A program made the position numbers and the translations under genes. The notes under the pieces were generated by a model. It saw nothing but the letters and a program-made list of their open reading frames with translations. It was not told the origin of the DNA and ran no database searches. DNA of 50,986 nucleotides from Bacteroidales bacterium UBA2295 (GTDB taxonomy: Bacteria; Bacteroidota; Bacteroidia; Bacteroidales; Tenuifilaceae): assembly GCA_002345825.1 (NCBI GenBank), contig DDWD01000153.1:1-50986 (forward strand). The letters run 5' to 3'. Positions 24,989 through 34,757 of this stretch are shown piece after piece (within the stretch, counting starts at the first letter, position 1; each line of letters opens with the position of its first letter).

Positions 24989-25858
24989 ATGAAAAAGTTT
25001 CATCTTGATATAAAATTTACAATTATAATTATCGTCATTGGTGCAACCTGGACTTCATGTACCGAGAAGATTGATATAGATTTGGATGGCACGTATATGC
25101 GGCCCGTAATTTTTGGACAAATCACCACTGACACTACAGCCCATCGAGTGACAATAACATCAACGGGCGATTACTTTAAAAACACCTCCCCGTCAGGTAT
25201 TTCAGGAGCAGATGTTCAGCTATTCGACGGATCAATTTATCATACTTTACATGAAAGCGAAACGGAGCAGGGCGTTTACTTAACCGAACCCGATTTTTAT
25301 GGCGAGGTGGGCAAAACCTACACATTGCTTGTTAGCAATCTCGATCTTTTGGGTGATGGTATTGTATCGAGCCATTCGGCAAGTAGTACCATTTTACCTT
25401 TGGGCGATGTCGATTCCATAAAGGTGGTTTACCGCCAATTATGGCAAGGTTGGGAGGTTCAAGGGTTTGCCAAAGATCCAGTAGAGACTCGCGATTTTTA
25501 CAAGTTTCTTATCTATATCAATGATGAGCTGCAAACCGACTCGCTAAGCGACTACTCGCAAATTGACGATACCTTTTTCAATGGTGAATACACCAATGGC
25601 ATTACAGTTACTTTCTTTAGCGAGAGGAGGGGGGCAGTTGCTGAGGGTGATACCGTTACCGTTGGATTCTGTGGAATTACTGAGGATTACTTTAAATATT
25701 TGAATGAGGCCCAGGAAGCATCGTGGCGTTCGGCACCCCTTTTTAGTGGCCCTCCGGCAAATCCTCGAACAAATATCACCAACGGGGCCATTGGTTATTT
25801 CGCTGCCTACTCGGTAAAAAGGGTTAGCGCCAAAGCGCTCCCCAAGTCAAGTTTATAG
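24989..25858 (+). CDS. DUF4249 lipoprotein
   Basis: 289 residues from the ATG at 24989 (a TTG at 24977 is in frame but less likely). A lipoprotein signal ends at the cysteine in GATWTSCTEKID. The body matches DUF4249: YMRPVIFGQITTDTTAHRVTIT, ISGADVQLFDG and a late EASWRSAPLFSGPPANPRTNITNGAIGYFAAYSV, the last being very typical (interacts with NIxGGxGxFxAxS-type endings). Probably outer-membrane anchored at the surface with the receptor encoded upstream. Its end overlaps the convergent gene's end by 6 bases. Confidence 0.9.
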   Translation: MKKFHLDIKFTIIIIVIGATWTSCTEKIDIDLDGTYMRPVIFGQITTDTTAHRVTITSTGDYFKNTSPSGISGADVQLFDGSIYHTLHESETEQGVYLTEPDFYGEVGKTYTLLVSNLDLLGDGIVSSHSASSTILPLGDVDSIKVVYRQLWQGWEVQGFAKDPVETRDFYKFLIYINDELQTDSLSDYSQIDDTFFNGEYTNGITVTFFSERRGAVAEGDTVTVGFCGITEDYFKYLNEAQEASWRSAPLFSGPPANPRTNITNGAIGYFAAYSVKRVSAKALPKSSL

Positions 25859-26320
25859 GTAATGCTCGAGTATTCCTGCAACCTTTACAACTGCATTATT
25901 GCAAATTTTTGCTAAATGCCCGCTTTCGTTGGCAATTTTCTTTTGCTCAGGATTATTCAAATCTATCTTAATCAGATCGAGGCATTGCGTTGCCCCTAAC
26001 TCTTTGTTGCAATCGCTTATGAATTGTCCAACCAGTCCTGCTACACGACTTTTCGACATTTGATCGTCAGGCTGATAATTCCCGTGGTGTAGTCCTAAAA
26101 CAATTGCACCAGCATTTATGGCTCCACAAATATTTTGGGTTCTTCCAATTCCGCCTCCTAACCCAGCGGCAATGCGGAAGGCAGTATTTTCATCAATCCC
26201 TACCTTATCTGCAAATGCAATAAGTATTGACTGTGAGCAGCTGTGCCCATTGACAAAAAGTTCAAGCGCTTTGTTTCTTCTATCCATATTTTCAAGGTGT
26301 TTGTTCTCAGATCTATCCAT
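25853..26320 (-). CDS. C_GCAxxG_C_C family protein
   Basis: 155 residues from the ATG at 26320; an upstream TTG at 26338 is in frame. It carries the spaced cysteine/glycine pattern of the C_GCAxxG_C_C family: NGHSCSQSILIAFAD near the N-terminus, AAGLGGGIGRTQNICGAINAGAIVLG in the centre, and DCNKELGATQCLDL towards the end. The cysteines suggest metal, cluster or redox binding; the family's biochemistry is not established. It is divergent from the peptidase gene 41 bases away. Confidence 0.85.
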   Translation of the reverse strand: MDRSENKHLENMDRRNKALELFVNGHSCSQSILIAFADKVGIDENTAFRIAAGLGGGIGRTQNICGAINAGAIVLGLHHGNYQPDDQMSKSRVAGLVGQFISDCNKELGATQCLDLIKIDLNNPEQKKIANESGHLAKICNNAVVKVAGILEHYL

Positions 26321-26361
26321 TTTTGTATATTTGGGCAATGTAACCTCTAACCCATTACCCT

Positions 26362-28698
26362 ATGCGATTCCCAAAGTTAAAATTTTCTGGTTACTTATTT
26401 TCATTACTTGTTCTGTTTGTCTTTACCTTTTTCACGGTATTAGCTATTAAGCTTACCTCTCCGCCATCCCCTCAGGGGATTAATGCTCCATCCAATATCT
26501 TTTCTGCCGCAAGGGCATTTATTCATATCGAAAAAATTGCCCAGCAACCCCACATGGTTGGAACACCGGAGAAGGAGTTTGTTTGTAATTATTTGGCTAC
26601 TGAGCTGGAGCGAATTGGGTTGGAGGTTGATGTTCAGTCCACAACAGTTGCCGATTCCGATGGGTTTCCTGTGTTTGCCAACGTTACAAATGTGGTAGGA
26701 CGAATTCGTGGCGTTGATTCCACAAAAGCCCTTCTGGTTGTTGGACATTACGATACACAGCCCAATACACCCGGAGCAGCCGACGATGGAATGGCCGTTG
26801 GGGCAATGCTCGAGGCTGCTTCGATTTTAAAAAATCAGTTTGATTTACAAAACGATATTATTTTCCTGTTTACTGATGCTGAGGAGGTGGGATTACTGGG
26901 CGCCCAAGCTTTTGCAAAGGAACACCCTTGGATTAGCGATGTGGCTATGGTGTTAAACCTTGAGGCGAGAGGGAATAAGGGGACAGCGCTAGCATTTGAG
27001 GTGAGCCCTCAGAATGGATGGATAATCAAAGAGTTTGCAAGGGGAATGGAAAGGCCTTACGCCGGATCGATGATGTATGAGGTGTATAAAATGATTCCCA
27101 ACAATACAGACTTTACTGTGTTCAAAAATCTTGGTCTTTCGGGTTTTAACGTGGCCATTGTCGATGGTTTTGCAAATTATCATAGCCCTACCGACACACC
27201 TGAGAATCTTAGCTTGGCCAGCCTTCAGCATATTGGGAGTTACCTAATGAGCTTTGCTCAGCATTTTGGAAATATTTCGCTAAACGACACCAAATCTTCC
27301 GATCTGGTTTACTTCAACTTTCTGGGGCATAGAATGATATGTTTTCCCTCATCGTTTAGCATATGGATTTTAGTATTTATTGGCCTACTGTTTTTCTTCT
27401 TTCTTATTCTGGGGCTTGCCCGTAAGCATTTATCCTTTGGAAAGATTTTTATTAGCCTAATCTATTTGCTTGCAGTTGCAGGGCTTTCGATTGGTGCTGT
27501 TTGGGGATTAAACGAGCTAATTCTAAAAATTTATCCGCATTATGGAGCCTTTTATATGGGCAACTTTTACAATGTGGGTTACTATTTCGTAGCATATTCT
27601 TTAATAGTGCTACTGTTATTAACATTGCTCTATCCCTTTTTCCTTAAACGGTTTCATCTATACAATACCATAGCCTCTGTGTTTTCCCTCTTCATTATTT
27701 TGTCAGGTATTATTATTTGGAAACTACCTACAGCATCGTACCTCACTCTTGTTCCTTTGCTTTTTGGTTTGCTGTCAGTAATCATATTGCTTTTTGTTGA
27801 TATTGAGAGGGATAAAAGACCTTGGGTTTATCACCTTGTAATATTGGTTGGATTGCTGCCCACCATTTTTATGTTAAGCCCTTATATTAGTTTGATATAT
27901 ATAGTGTTTGGTTTGAGTAAGCCATATGCTGGAGCGGTTCTGCTGATCATACTTTTACTTTTTGCACTACCCCTGCTAGAGTATCCCTTGGCTAAGCTTA
28001 GGCGTACACTGCCGTTTGCACTTTTGCTATCAACCCTTGTGGTTCTAGTGCTGGCTCATATTCAATCTAAACCTACTGCCAATAAACCCTTGCAAAGTAA
28101 CGTGATGTATGCTGTGTCAAACGATACTCAAAAGGCATATTGGTTATCGTCAAATGTTACTACCGACGATTGGAACAGTCAGTTTTTTGCCGATGATAGC
28201 CTTGGAGATGTTACGGCGTTTTACCCGTGGAGGCATAAGAAGTTTCTAAAAAGCGATGCCGAATATCGAGTGTTTGAGAAACCAATCATCGAGATGGTTT
28301 ATGATTCGGTTAGGACTGAATCGCGTGTAGCCGAGTTTATTTTAAAGTCGCAAATCGATCCTGTGATGATCGAATTGATTTTTCCTTGGGAAAGTAAACT
28401 CAAGACCATTTGGGTGAACGGCAAGAAAATAGCGAAGTTAGACACTGATTACATCAAACAGATTGAGCATTATCGTTTTCGGTTGTTTGCTCCCAGCTAT
28501 GGAGGCGACAAGGTAAAGTTAGAATACCATGGGATTGACTCGCTATCCTTTAGTGTAATAGAGGTGGCGCTTGGTTTTCCTGATTTTGATAAGGTAGATC
28601 CAATGCCCACTCATATAATACCGGGAACTGGATTTGAAAGTTCAGTAACCGTGGTAAAAACTACAACAACGTTGCCCTATAAAGAGTTGGTTGATTGA
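26362..28698 (+). CDS. M28-family membrane metallopeptidase
   Basis: A 778-residue protein. After an N-terminal membrane helix (about 8-30) comes an M28 aminopeptidase-like domain with zinc ligands in VVGHYDTQPNTPGAADDGMAV (His, Asp), DAEEVGLLGA (catalytic and metal Glu), NLEARG and the final His in YHSPTDTPENL (about residue 275). Residues about 320-570 contain roughly eight membrane helices, and the last 190 residues form a soluble domain. The layout matches ERMP1/Fxna-type M28 proteins. It probably faces the periplasm and cleaves N-terminal residues from peptides. Confidence 0.88.
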   Translation: MRFPKLKFSGYLFSLLVLFVFTFFTVLAIKLTSPPSPQGINAPSNIFSAARAFIHIEKIAQQPHMVGTPEKEFVCNYLATELERIGLEVDVQSTTVADSDGFPVFANVTNVVGRIRGVDSTKALLVVGHYDTQPNTPGAADDGMAVGAMLEAASILKNQFDLQNDIIFLFTDAEEVGLLGAQAFAKEHPWISDVAMVLNLEARGNKGTALAFEVSPQNGWIIKEFARGMERPYAGSMMYEVYKMIPNNTDFTVFKNLGLSGFNVAIVDGFANYHSPTDTPENLSLASLQHIGSYLMSFAQHFGNISLNDTKSSDLVYFNFLGHRMICFPSSFSIWILVFIGLLFFFFLILGLARKHLSFGKIFISLIYLLAVAGLSIGAVWGLNELILKIYPHYGAFYMGNFYNVGYYFVAYSLIVLLLLTLLYPFFLKRFHLYNTIASVFSLFIILSGIIIWKLPTASYLTLVPLLFGLLSVIILLFVDIERDKRPWVYHLVILVGLLPTIFMLSPYISLIYIVFGLSKPYAGAVLLIILLLFALPLLEYPLAKLRRTLPFALLLSTLVVLVLAHIQSKPTANKPLQSNVMYAVSNDTQKAYWLSSNVTTDDWNSQFFADDSLGDVTAFYPWRHKKFLKSDAEYRVFEKPIIEMVYDSVRTESRVAEFILKSQIDPVMIELIFPWESKLKTIWVNGKKIAKLDTDYIKQIEHYRFRLFAPSYGGDKVKLEYHGIDSLSFSVIEVALGFPDFDKVDPMPTHIIPGTGFESSVTVVKTTTTLPYKELVD

Positions 28699-28869
28699 TT
28701 GTTCGGCTGGTGGTTTAGGGTATTTGCTCATTTTGATAATTATTCCGTAGTGATTTCTATGCCTCACTGTACTGGTTGTTACTTGCCAGATTATTAACAT
28801 TTCGACCGAATTGAGGTGCTGTTGATAGGCTTATTTTATGAATATTCACAAGTATTAACAAGCGACATT

Positions 28870-30039
28870 ATGAGAAAATTGAGCTGCAGGATCCTTAACT
28901 TCAAAAGCTGTAAATTGTATTATAGCTCAATTAGAATCTACTCTTTCAAGATTCTTTCCATAATTATTATAGCTGAATTAGCACTTTTCAATTTTTCGTG
29001 CAAAGAAAAATCTCACGTTAAATTTATTGATCACGAGGTAATGGTTAGAGTACCAGAATCAAAACTTTATGTTAGAGTGCGAGGCAACTCTGAAAAACCC
29101 TTGATTGTTAATTTGCATGGTGGCCCGGGCGGTTATTCGGGCATTGATATTAAATTGATGGGCCCTGGATTGGAAGATAAATTTCTGGTTGCATATCTTG
29201 ACCAGCGCGGATGTGGTAAATCTTTAAAATGTATAGACCCAACTTCGCTAACAGTTGAACAGTATGTTGAAGATTTGGATATTGTAATTGATGCCCTGCG
29301 TAAAAAATACGATAAGGAAAAGGTGAGTATTATGGGAACTTCATGGGGTGGAATGTATGGATTCTTATATCTTTTAACTGACCAATCCAAAGTACATTCC
29401 TATGCCTGCATCGATGGAAAAGTAAACAGCAATTACCAAAACCATTCACTCATCGATTTTGAAACAAGTAGAGCAAATGAAATTCTTCAAACTAATATTT
29501 CCGAAGAGCAGAAAGTAGAGTTAGAAAATATCGTAGCAGAATTGGAGCGAATTAAAAATAGTAATTTTGCTCAATTTCATACCGATGTAAACTGGATGAA
29601 ACACGAGGTTCCTGCTAAACTTGGGTTCAATGCTTATTTTGTCGATACTTCTAAGATTATTTCATATGAAGATGTAGTGAACGATACCGCACTAATGAGA
29701 TTGATGAAATATTCAAAGAAGGAGTATGATGAGGTTGGAGAGAAAGCAGAAATAGTAAATGCTGCTTTCCGAAACACCCCTACTTATAATAATATCAATA
29801 TTGAGTCTGATTTAAAACAAATTAAAATACCCACAATTGTAATCCAAGGCGATCAAGATCACGTGGTTGGCATAGGACACGCCGAGTTAATTTATAATGC
29901 CCTAACGAATGTGTCTTACGACAAAAAGGAACTCCATATTATCCCTGGTGTAGGGCATTGCCCGGCCATAGAAAGCCCCCAGTTATTATCGGATGTTTTA
30001 GTTGATTTTTTTGAAAAAGAATGGGTGGAGAATTATTAA
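28870..30039 (+). CDS. Alpha/beta-hydrolase lipoprotein, proline iminopeptidase-like
   Basis: 389 residues from the ATG at 28870; an in-frame TTG at 28816 is less plausible. The hydrophobic segment ILSIIIIAELALFNFSCKE suggests a lipoprotein anchor at the cysteine, preceded by an unusually long polar leader. The S33-type hydrolase core has the oxyanion motif HGGPGG, nucleophile elbow GTSWGG, Asp in QGDQDHVVG and His in PGVGHCPAIES. Family members release N-terminal proline or hydrolyse small amides. The gene is more AT-rich than its neighbours and flanked by long gene-free stretches, so recent acquisition is possible. Confidence 0.82.
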   Translation: MRKLSCRILNFKSCKLYYSSIRIYSFKILSIIIIAELALFNFSCKEKSHVKFIDHEVMVRVPESKLYVRVRGNSEKPLIVNLHGGPGGYSGIDIKLMGPGLEDKFLVAYLDQRGCGKSLKCIDPTSLTVEQYVEDLDIVIDALRKKYDKEKVSIMGTSWGGMYGFLYLLTDQSKVHSYACIDGKVNSNYQNHSLIDFETSRANEILQTNISEEQKVELENIVAELERIKNSNFAQFHTDVNWMKHEVPAKLGFNAYFVDTSKIISYEDVVNDTALMRLMKYSKKEYDEVGEKAEIVNAAFRNTPTYNNINIESDLKQIKIPTIVIQGDQDHVVGIGHAELIYNALTNVSYDKKELHIIPGVGHCPAIESPQLLSDVLVDFFEKEWVENY

Positions 30040-30203
30040 TGCCTTAATCTTTTCAGAAATTATATTATGAAGTCGGAGCAATCGATAATATAACATAGTG
30101 CTAAGGGTGATGAATTGAACTGTAAGGCATCTTATAAACAGCTGATTCTGTAAAGTAAGTAAATGTTCGGAATGAGTTGCATTTCATATTGCTAGGCCGA
30201 TGA

Positions 30204-30232
30204 TTAATCCAGCAAAATGTTTGCTTGGGTTA
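30204..30232. repeat. Hairpin repeat copy C
   Basis: TTAATCCAGCAAA and TTTGCTTGGGTTA form a 12-pair stem with one bulged base and a 3-base loop (30205-30232). Both ends match the longer copy at 43131-43184. Confidence 0.55.
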
Positions 30233-30296
30233 TGTATTGCAAAACCTTCGAATTTTGTCTCCTTAGCGTAAAATTTAGTTGTGAAACGAAAATTTG

Positions 30297-30304
30297 TATT
30301 TTTG
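30297..30304 (+). promoter_or_regulatory. Candidate -7 element for the DUF3078 gene
   Basis: TATTTTTG fits TAnnTTTG, with TTG at 30279-30281 upstream at a slightly short spacing. The ATG is at 30464. Confidence 0.45.
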
Positions 30305-30463
30305 TAGCCCAAATGCTTGTGAGGAGTGGTGTGAGTTTTTTTTCTGATTAAGAAAACATCTGAGTGGAACTATTTTTGGAAATCAAATTGTAACATCTCT
30401 ATAAATAATCCGTTTTTTTAATCAGCACTAAGCAATTTACAGGTTACCATAAAATATAGATAA

Positions 30464-32464
30464 ATGATTATGCGCCAGATCTCTTTTTTCATCTTTTTCT
30501 CATTAGGTTTCTTTTCAATTTCTCAGAGCTTTGCTCAAACACCACCCGATTCTTTAGCTGTAATGCCCCCCGATACTATTAGCCAAACAACCGACTCGCT
30601 GCTGGTAAACCTTGACTCGTTAACAATAGTACCCGATACTCTTACGCAAATGGTTGATACAGCTGTTTTTGATCCAATTGTTTTTACACCCTACGCGGCC
30701 TCTCAGTATCTCTCCAAGCTCATAGGCAAAAAGGACGTTTGGCGTAGGGATAACGATTCCCTTAGGCTTTCGGTTAAGCGATTAGTAAATCACTATACCG
30801 AGCCTTTCGATAGCGTGAGTGCACGATTACAGCAATTTAAATTCGACTCCATTAGCGTGTCGAATGCCAGAATTTATAAACATGATACTATACCTCTTCG
30901 ATGGCTTAGTTCAACCTCATTTATGGTTGATACATTTGCGCTAGAGAGAGAGCCATTGGTTAAAGAGATAACTATAATCAAAAGGATTAGGGATACCTCA
31001 TCTTTTCAGCAAAACGATTCCATTTCGTTTGTGCTTTCACAAATGGAAACGTCTCAGCAAGTTCAGGATACAATAATGAAAACCTATATCGATACATTGT
31101 ACCTTAAAAGCAAAAGAGTTACAATGTATGAACTCACCGATAGGGGGGTGATCCCATCATTAGTTCCACCAAGAACCAGAAAATCATTCCGATTTGAATC
31201 CGACTCATCTAAAGCAATTATAACAGAGAGCATTCCTGTGCTTATGGCCAACGAGGGGTCTCCATTTTACATCGTACCTAGCGAAAGGATGACCGATTCG
31301 CTAAAATATGCTATGGAAACGCTATTGAATTATTCAGTCAAACGCGATTCATTCCTTTTGCATATCAACGATATGGCCGGACACAAAACATCGCTTTGGC
31401 TAAGCACAGGTAAGGACGATTTGTATAGGTACTGGGTGAAAAATTCAAAGAACGACTCCATTACCATATGGATTGGAAATCCATCGAGAGCCAATATCTC
31501 CTTGATGCTTGAGGAGGATGTGAATGTTGAAAGGTTAGAACGAAAAATGGTTGACGATATTCCCTTTACCACAATAAAAGCTAAACGAACCCTAGCAGAG
31601 CTAAAACCCTTCAAGGAGATTCCGATATATTGGAATCGTGATTTTTCAACTGCCTTTTCGTTGAGCCAGAATTACCTCTCGCCCTACTGGGCAAAGGGTG
31701 GTGAGAGTTCACTTACCAGCATGCTCGATATCAACGGAAAAACCGAATACAATAATAGAGAGGCTAAAACTAAATGGAACACAACAGGACGCCTTCGCTA
31801 CGGTACAACCTGGACAGATGAGTACGGGTTTAGAACCAATACCGATATTGTTGAGGTGAATTCGCAATTCAACAAGGTTATTGTGAATAAGCTCGATTTT
31901 AGTTCAAGCTTCTATGGTAAAACACAGGTGGCTAAGGGGTATAATAATCCTAGTGACGAGGAGGTGGTCTCTAAGTTTTTTAACCCCGGCTCATTTACCA
32001 TTGGTTTGGGTTTTGAGTACAAGCCTCAAAAGAATACAACGCTCAACTTCTCGCCCCTGTCGTATAGGAACACTTTTGTCCTGGATACCGTTACCATTAA
32101 TCAGACCAATCATGGTATTGAAGCCGACAAGCGGGTACGCCATGAAATGGGGGGACAGCTTGTGTTCAAGAATAGTATGACAATCTTAAAGGATATGAAA
32201 ATTGATAATTCCTTAAGGCTCTTTACCAACTATTTGAATAGTCCCAAAAATGTTGATGTTGACTGGGAACTAAGCCTCGAAAAGCAGATTAGTATGTACT
32301 TTAAGATTAAGCTAAACCTGCACCTTATATACGACGACGATATTCATTTCACAATTTTGGATGGCAACGGGGAGCCTGTGTTACTGCCCGATGGAAGCGA
32401 GAAGAAAGGTCCAAAGACACAATTTAACCAGCTTTTGGGTTTAACATTCTCCTTCAATATATAG
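30464..32464 (+). CDS. DUF3078 domain protein
   Basis: A 666-residue exported protein with a signal peptide ending near residue 25 (SQSFAQ). Residues 26-60 are a Pro/Asp/Thr/Ser-rich linker with repeated PDT/PDS. A central region follows, and the C-terminal ~270 residues match DUF3078, beginning AFSLSQNYLSPYWAKGGESSLTSML and containing NTTGRLRYGTTWTDEYGFR, a beta-strand-rich outer-membrane-barrel-like region ending FNQLLGLTFSFNI. In other Bacteroidota the DUF3078 domain is usually alone (about 280-300 residues), so the long N-terminal half is an addition. Role unknown; probably outer membrane. Confidence 0.85.
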   Translation: MIMRQISFFIFFSLGFFSISQSFAQTPPDSLAVMPPDTISQTTDSLLVNLDSLTIVPDTLTQMVDTAVFDPIVFTPYAASQYLSKLIGKKDVWRRDNDSLRLSVKRLVNHYTEPFDSVSARLQQFKFDSISVSNARIYKHDTIPLRWLSSTSFMVDTFALEREPLVKEITIIKRIRDTSSFQQNDSISFVLSQMETSQQVQDTIMKTYIDTLYLKSKRVTMYELTDRGVIPSLVPPRTRKSFRFESDSSKAIITESIPVLMANEGSPFYIVPSERMTDSLKYAMETLLNYSVKRDSFLLHINDMAGHKTSLWLSTGKDDLYRYWVKNSKNDSITIWIGNPSRANISLMLEEDVNVERLERKMVDDIPFTTIKAKRTLAELKPFKEIPIYWNRDFSTAFSLSQNYLSPYWAKGGESSLTSMLDINGKTEYNNREAKTKWNTTGRLRYGTTWTDEYGFRTNTDIVEVNSQFNKVIVNKLDFSSSFYGKTQVAKGYNNPSDEEVVSKFFNPGSFTIGLGFEYKPQKNTTLNFSPLSYRNTFVLDTVTINQTNHGIEADKRVRHEMGGQLVFKNSMTILKDMKIDNSLRLFTNYLNSPKNVDVDWELSLEKQISMYFKIKLNLHLIYDDDIHFTILDGNGEPVLLPDGSEKKGPKTQFNQLLGLTFSFNI

Positions 32465-32466
32465 GG

Positions 32467-33624
32467 TTACATCATCCTATTTTCAATATTCTTAGCTTTG
32501 TCGTTAATGCGAAGAGCCTTGTATAGATCGTAAGCTTTCGATAGGATTGTCTGGTCCTGGGTGCCATTGTTGTATATCTTGTCAAGCCATGAAATGGCGG
32601 CTTCAAATGCCGCTTTCGATTTGGCCTTCTCCTCCAAAACTTTGCTGTTGTTGGTGATGGTTCGCGTACCCTCCTCAATATCTACACCCATATTGTAGTA
32701 GCATGTGGCGATATTTAGGAATATCATAGGGTTATCGGGGTCATGCTTGAGGGCTTGGTTATAGGTGCCAACTGCCTCTTGGTATTGCTCGTTCTTTTGG
32801 TAAATCAACCCTTTGGTGTAAATAAATTTTGCATTAGTTGGATTGCGAGCAATAATCCGTTCAAGATTTTTGAGCGCTCCCTCAACATCATCTTCTTTGA
32901 ATAGCAGTTCGGTAAGGAGCAGCACCAACTCCTCGTGATCGTTATGCTTTGATATCCCCTCCATCATTACTTGCTTTGCTGCAAGCGAATCGCCTTTTTC
33001 AAGATTTGCCTCAAACAGCAGGTGAGTTGCATTTACCGAAAAATCATTTTTATGCAAAACTTTCAGGTGATGAATAGCCCTTTCCCAGTTCCGGCCCTCA
33101 AGTGCTGCAAGAGCAGCATTGTATACTAAGTTTAGATCTAATTCAACTTCCAAAATTGGGCTAGAGATTACCTCAAGTGAAGCTTCGTATGCTTTGAGGG
33201 CATCTTTGTACTTGCGGTTGTTAAAGTGTTGCTCTCCTAACTTTTGATATTCATTGGCAAGCAGTATATATTTGGGGGCAATCTCCTTTTCAAGTTTCCC
33301 TCTTTTGTCAAGCGATAGCGCTTTCTGATATGATTCGTAGGCTAAAAAAATCTGATCTGGGTACAGGTTTCCCCAGTCTTTATTCTTTTTGCTAATACCC
33401 TCATGGTAGGCTGTTTGACAAAGTAGACCTTTCATAAACCAGGTTTTTGGCCATTCGGACGATTCGTTGTCCTCAACAAGATCATCTATTGCCTCTTTGG
33501 CATCGGTGTATTTATTCGATTCGATAAGATTTGAAATGGTTATGAACCTGCTTTTCTGAAGCGGTGTGAGGATGGAGCAACTTGTAAAAAAGACGATTGA
33601 AATCAGTAATGCTCTTTTAATCAT
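32467..33624 (-). CDS. TPR-repeat lipoprotein
   Basis: 385 residues from the ATG at 33624, which gives the lipoprotein signal MIKRALLISIVFFTSC; the longer frame to 33693 adds no useful start. Tetratricopeptide repeats occupy about residues 90-370, including LLANEYQKLGEQHFNNRKYKDALKAYEASL, AKFIYTKGLIYQKNEQYQEAVGTYNQALKHDPDNP and FLNIATCYYNMGV. Such outer-membrane-anchored TPR proteins are scaffolds for partner proteins. It is convergent with the DUF3078 gene only 2 bases away, with no terminator between them. Confidence 0.85.
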   Translation of the reverse strand: MIKRALLISIVFFTSCSILTPLQKSRFITISNLIESNKYTDAKEAIDDLVEDNESSEWPKTWFMKGLLCQTAYHEGISKKNKDWGNLYPDQIFLAYESYQKALSLDKRGKLEKEIAPKYILLANEYQKLGEQHFNNRKYKDALKAYEASLEVISSPILEVELDLNLVYNAALAALEGRNWERAIHHLKVLHKNDFSVNATHLLFEANLEKGDSLAAKQVMMEGISKHNDHEELVLLLTELLFKEDDVEGALKNLERIIARNPTNAKFIYTKGLIYQKNEQYQEAVGTYNQALKHDPDNPMIFLNIATCYYNMGVDIEEGTRTITNNSKVLEEKAKSKAAFEAAISWLDKIYNNGTQDQTILSKAYDLYKALRINDKAKNIENRMM

Positions 33625-33915
33625 AGTTTTAGTATTGTGTTTAAAGCCGTGTTTTAATGGTTGGATTTGCAAATTTAATGAGAAAATAAACATTTCGGCA
33701 ACAAGCTTAATCCGATTATGTAGCCTATTATATGTTTCACCGGGAAAAAGGTTACACCAATAGCATAATCCAAATACTCGGCATGATTATTATTGTTCTG
33801 AGTCTTCTTCTAACGAAGTGCTTATGGCACAATTGTTGTTTTTTGCGTGTTCGTTTAATATATCATATTAAAATCAGTAACCCATTTTTATCAGAAAAAC
33901 AAAATTTTAACATCT

Positions 33916-34575
33916 ATGAAAAAAAGTTTAAAATTGCAGCTAATTGCTGTAGCTGCGCTTATTGCGCTTGTGTCTTGTGGCGATATATTTAACTCTAATG
34001 TTGTAGTAGGTGAGGGTGAACCAATAACCGAAACTCAAAACTTTTCAAATTTCTACAAGATTAAATCAGAAATTGGGGCCGATATAAACATTGTAGAAAG
34101 TGACGAATCTAAGATTGTTGTCACCATTCAGGAAAACCTCCTGTCGTACCTTAGCACAGATGTGTCCGATGGACTACTAACCATTTCGTTTAATAACAAT
34201 ATAGTAAGAACCGATAAGGGAATTGTAGTTGATATTTATACTGCCTCGGTTGAAAAATTTACGCTAACTGGTGCTGGCGATGTGGACTCTGCGCTCCCAA
34301 TTCCAGAGATTATAGTAACCGGCGCTGGCAACATTAAATGTGTGGGAGAGTTAGAGGATTTGTATGCAACAATTACCGGCGCAGGAAACTTTAACTTTTA
34401 CGATATGCCAACGCGGAATGCGAACATCCGCATAACGGGTACTGGCGATGTGAAAGTTATGGCTACACACGCCCTAGATGTTACCATTTCGGGAGTTGGC
34501 ACAGTTTATTACAAGGGTACACCTACTGTGACAACAACTATTACGGGAGTGGGAAATGTGGAGAATTGTAACTAG
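33916..34575 (+). CDS. Head-GIN domain (DUF2807) lipoprotein
   Basis: A 219-residue lipoprotein with signal MKKSLKLQLIAVAALIALVSC. The rest is a right-handed beta-solenoid-type DUF2807 domain with repeated TGAG/ITGxGDV turns: LTGAGDVDSAL, VTGAGNIKC, ITGAGNFNFY, ITGTGDVKV, ISGVGTVYYKG, ITGVGNVENC. These repeat modules occur in Bacteroidota surface and periplasmic proteins with putative adhesion or anti-sigma-linked roles. Apparently monocistronic. Confidence 0.9.
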   Translation: MKKSLKLQLIAVAALIALVSCGDIFNSNVVVGEGEPITETQNFSNFYKIKSEIGADINIVESDESKIVVTIQENLLSYLSTDVSDGLLTISFNNNIVRTDKGIVVDIYTASVEKFTLTGAGDVDSALPIPEIIVTGAGNIKCVGELEDLYATITGAGNFNFYDMPTRNANIRITGTGDVKVMATHALDVTISGVGTVYYKGTPTVTTTITGVGNVENCN

Positions 34576-34757
34576 ATGTTTTGAATCATTAGCAAATTAT
34601 CAAACAGTTATTAATAGAGTTTATCAATACGGTACTTCAATTTATCAGCCAAAGTATTCCCATATTATCTTTTAATTTGTATGTTGATCTTTTTATTGTT
34701 TTTTTCCTATGTTTACATTGGAATTAGCAATAGTATTAAATTATAATTAGGTTACAC

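Larger units (their letters stand above)
30040..30463. other. Long intergenic region before the DUF3078 gene
   Basis: No gene or tRNA seen in these 424 bases. It holds hairpin repeat copy C (30204-30232) and a TAnnTTTG element (30297-30304), which leaves a 5' region of about 150 bases for the next gene. Confidence 0.5.
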
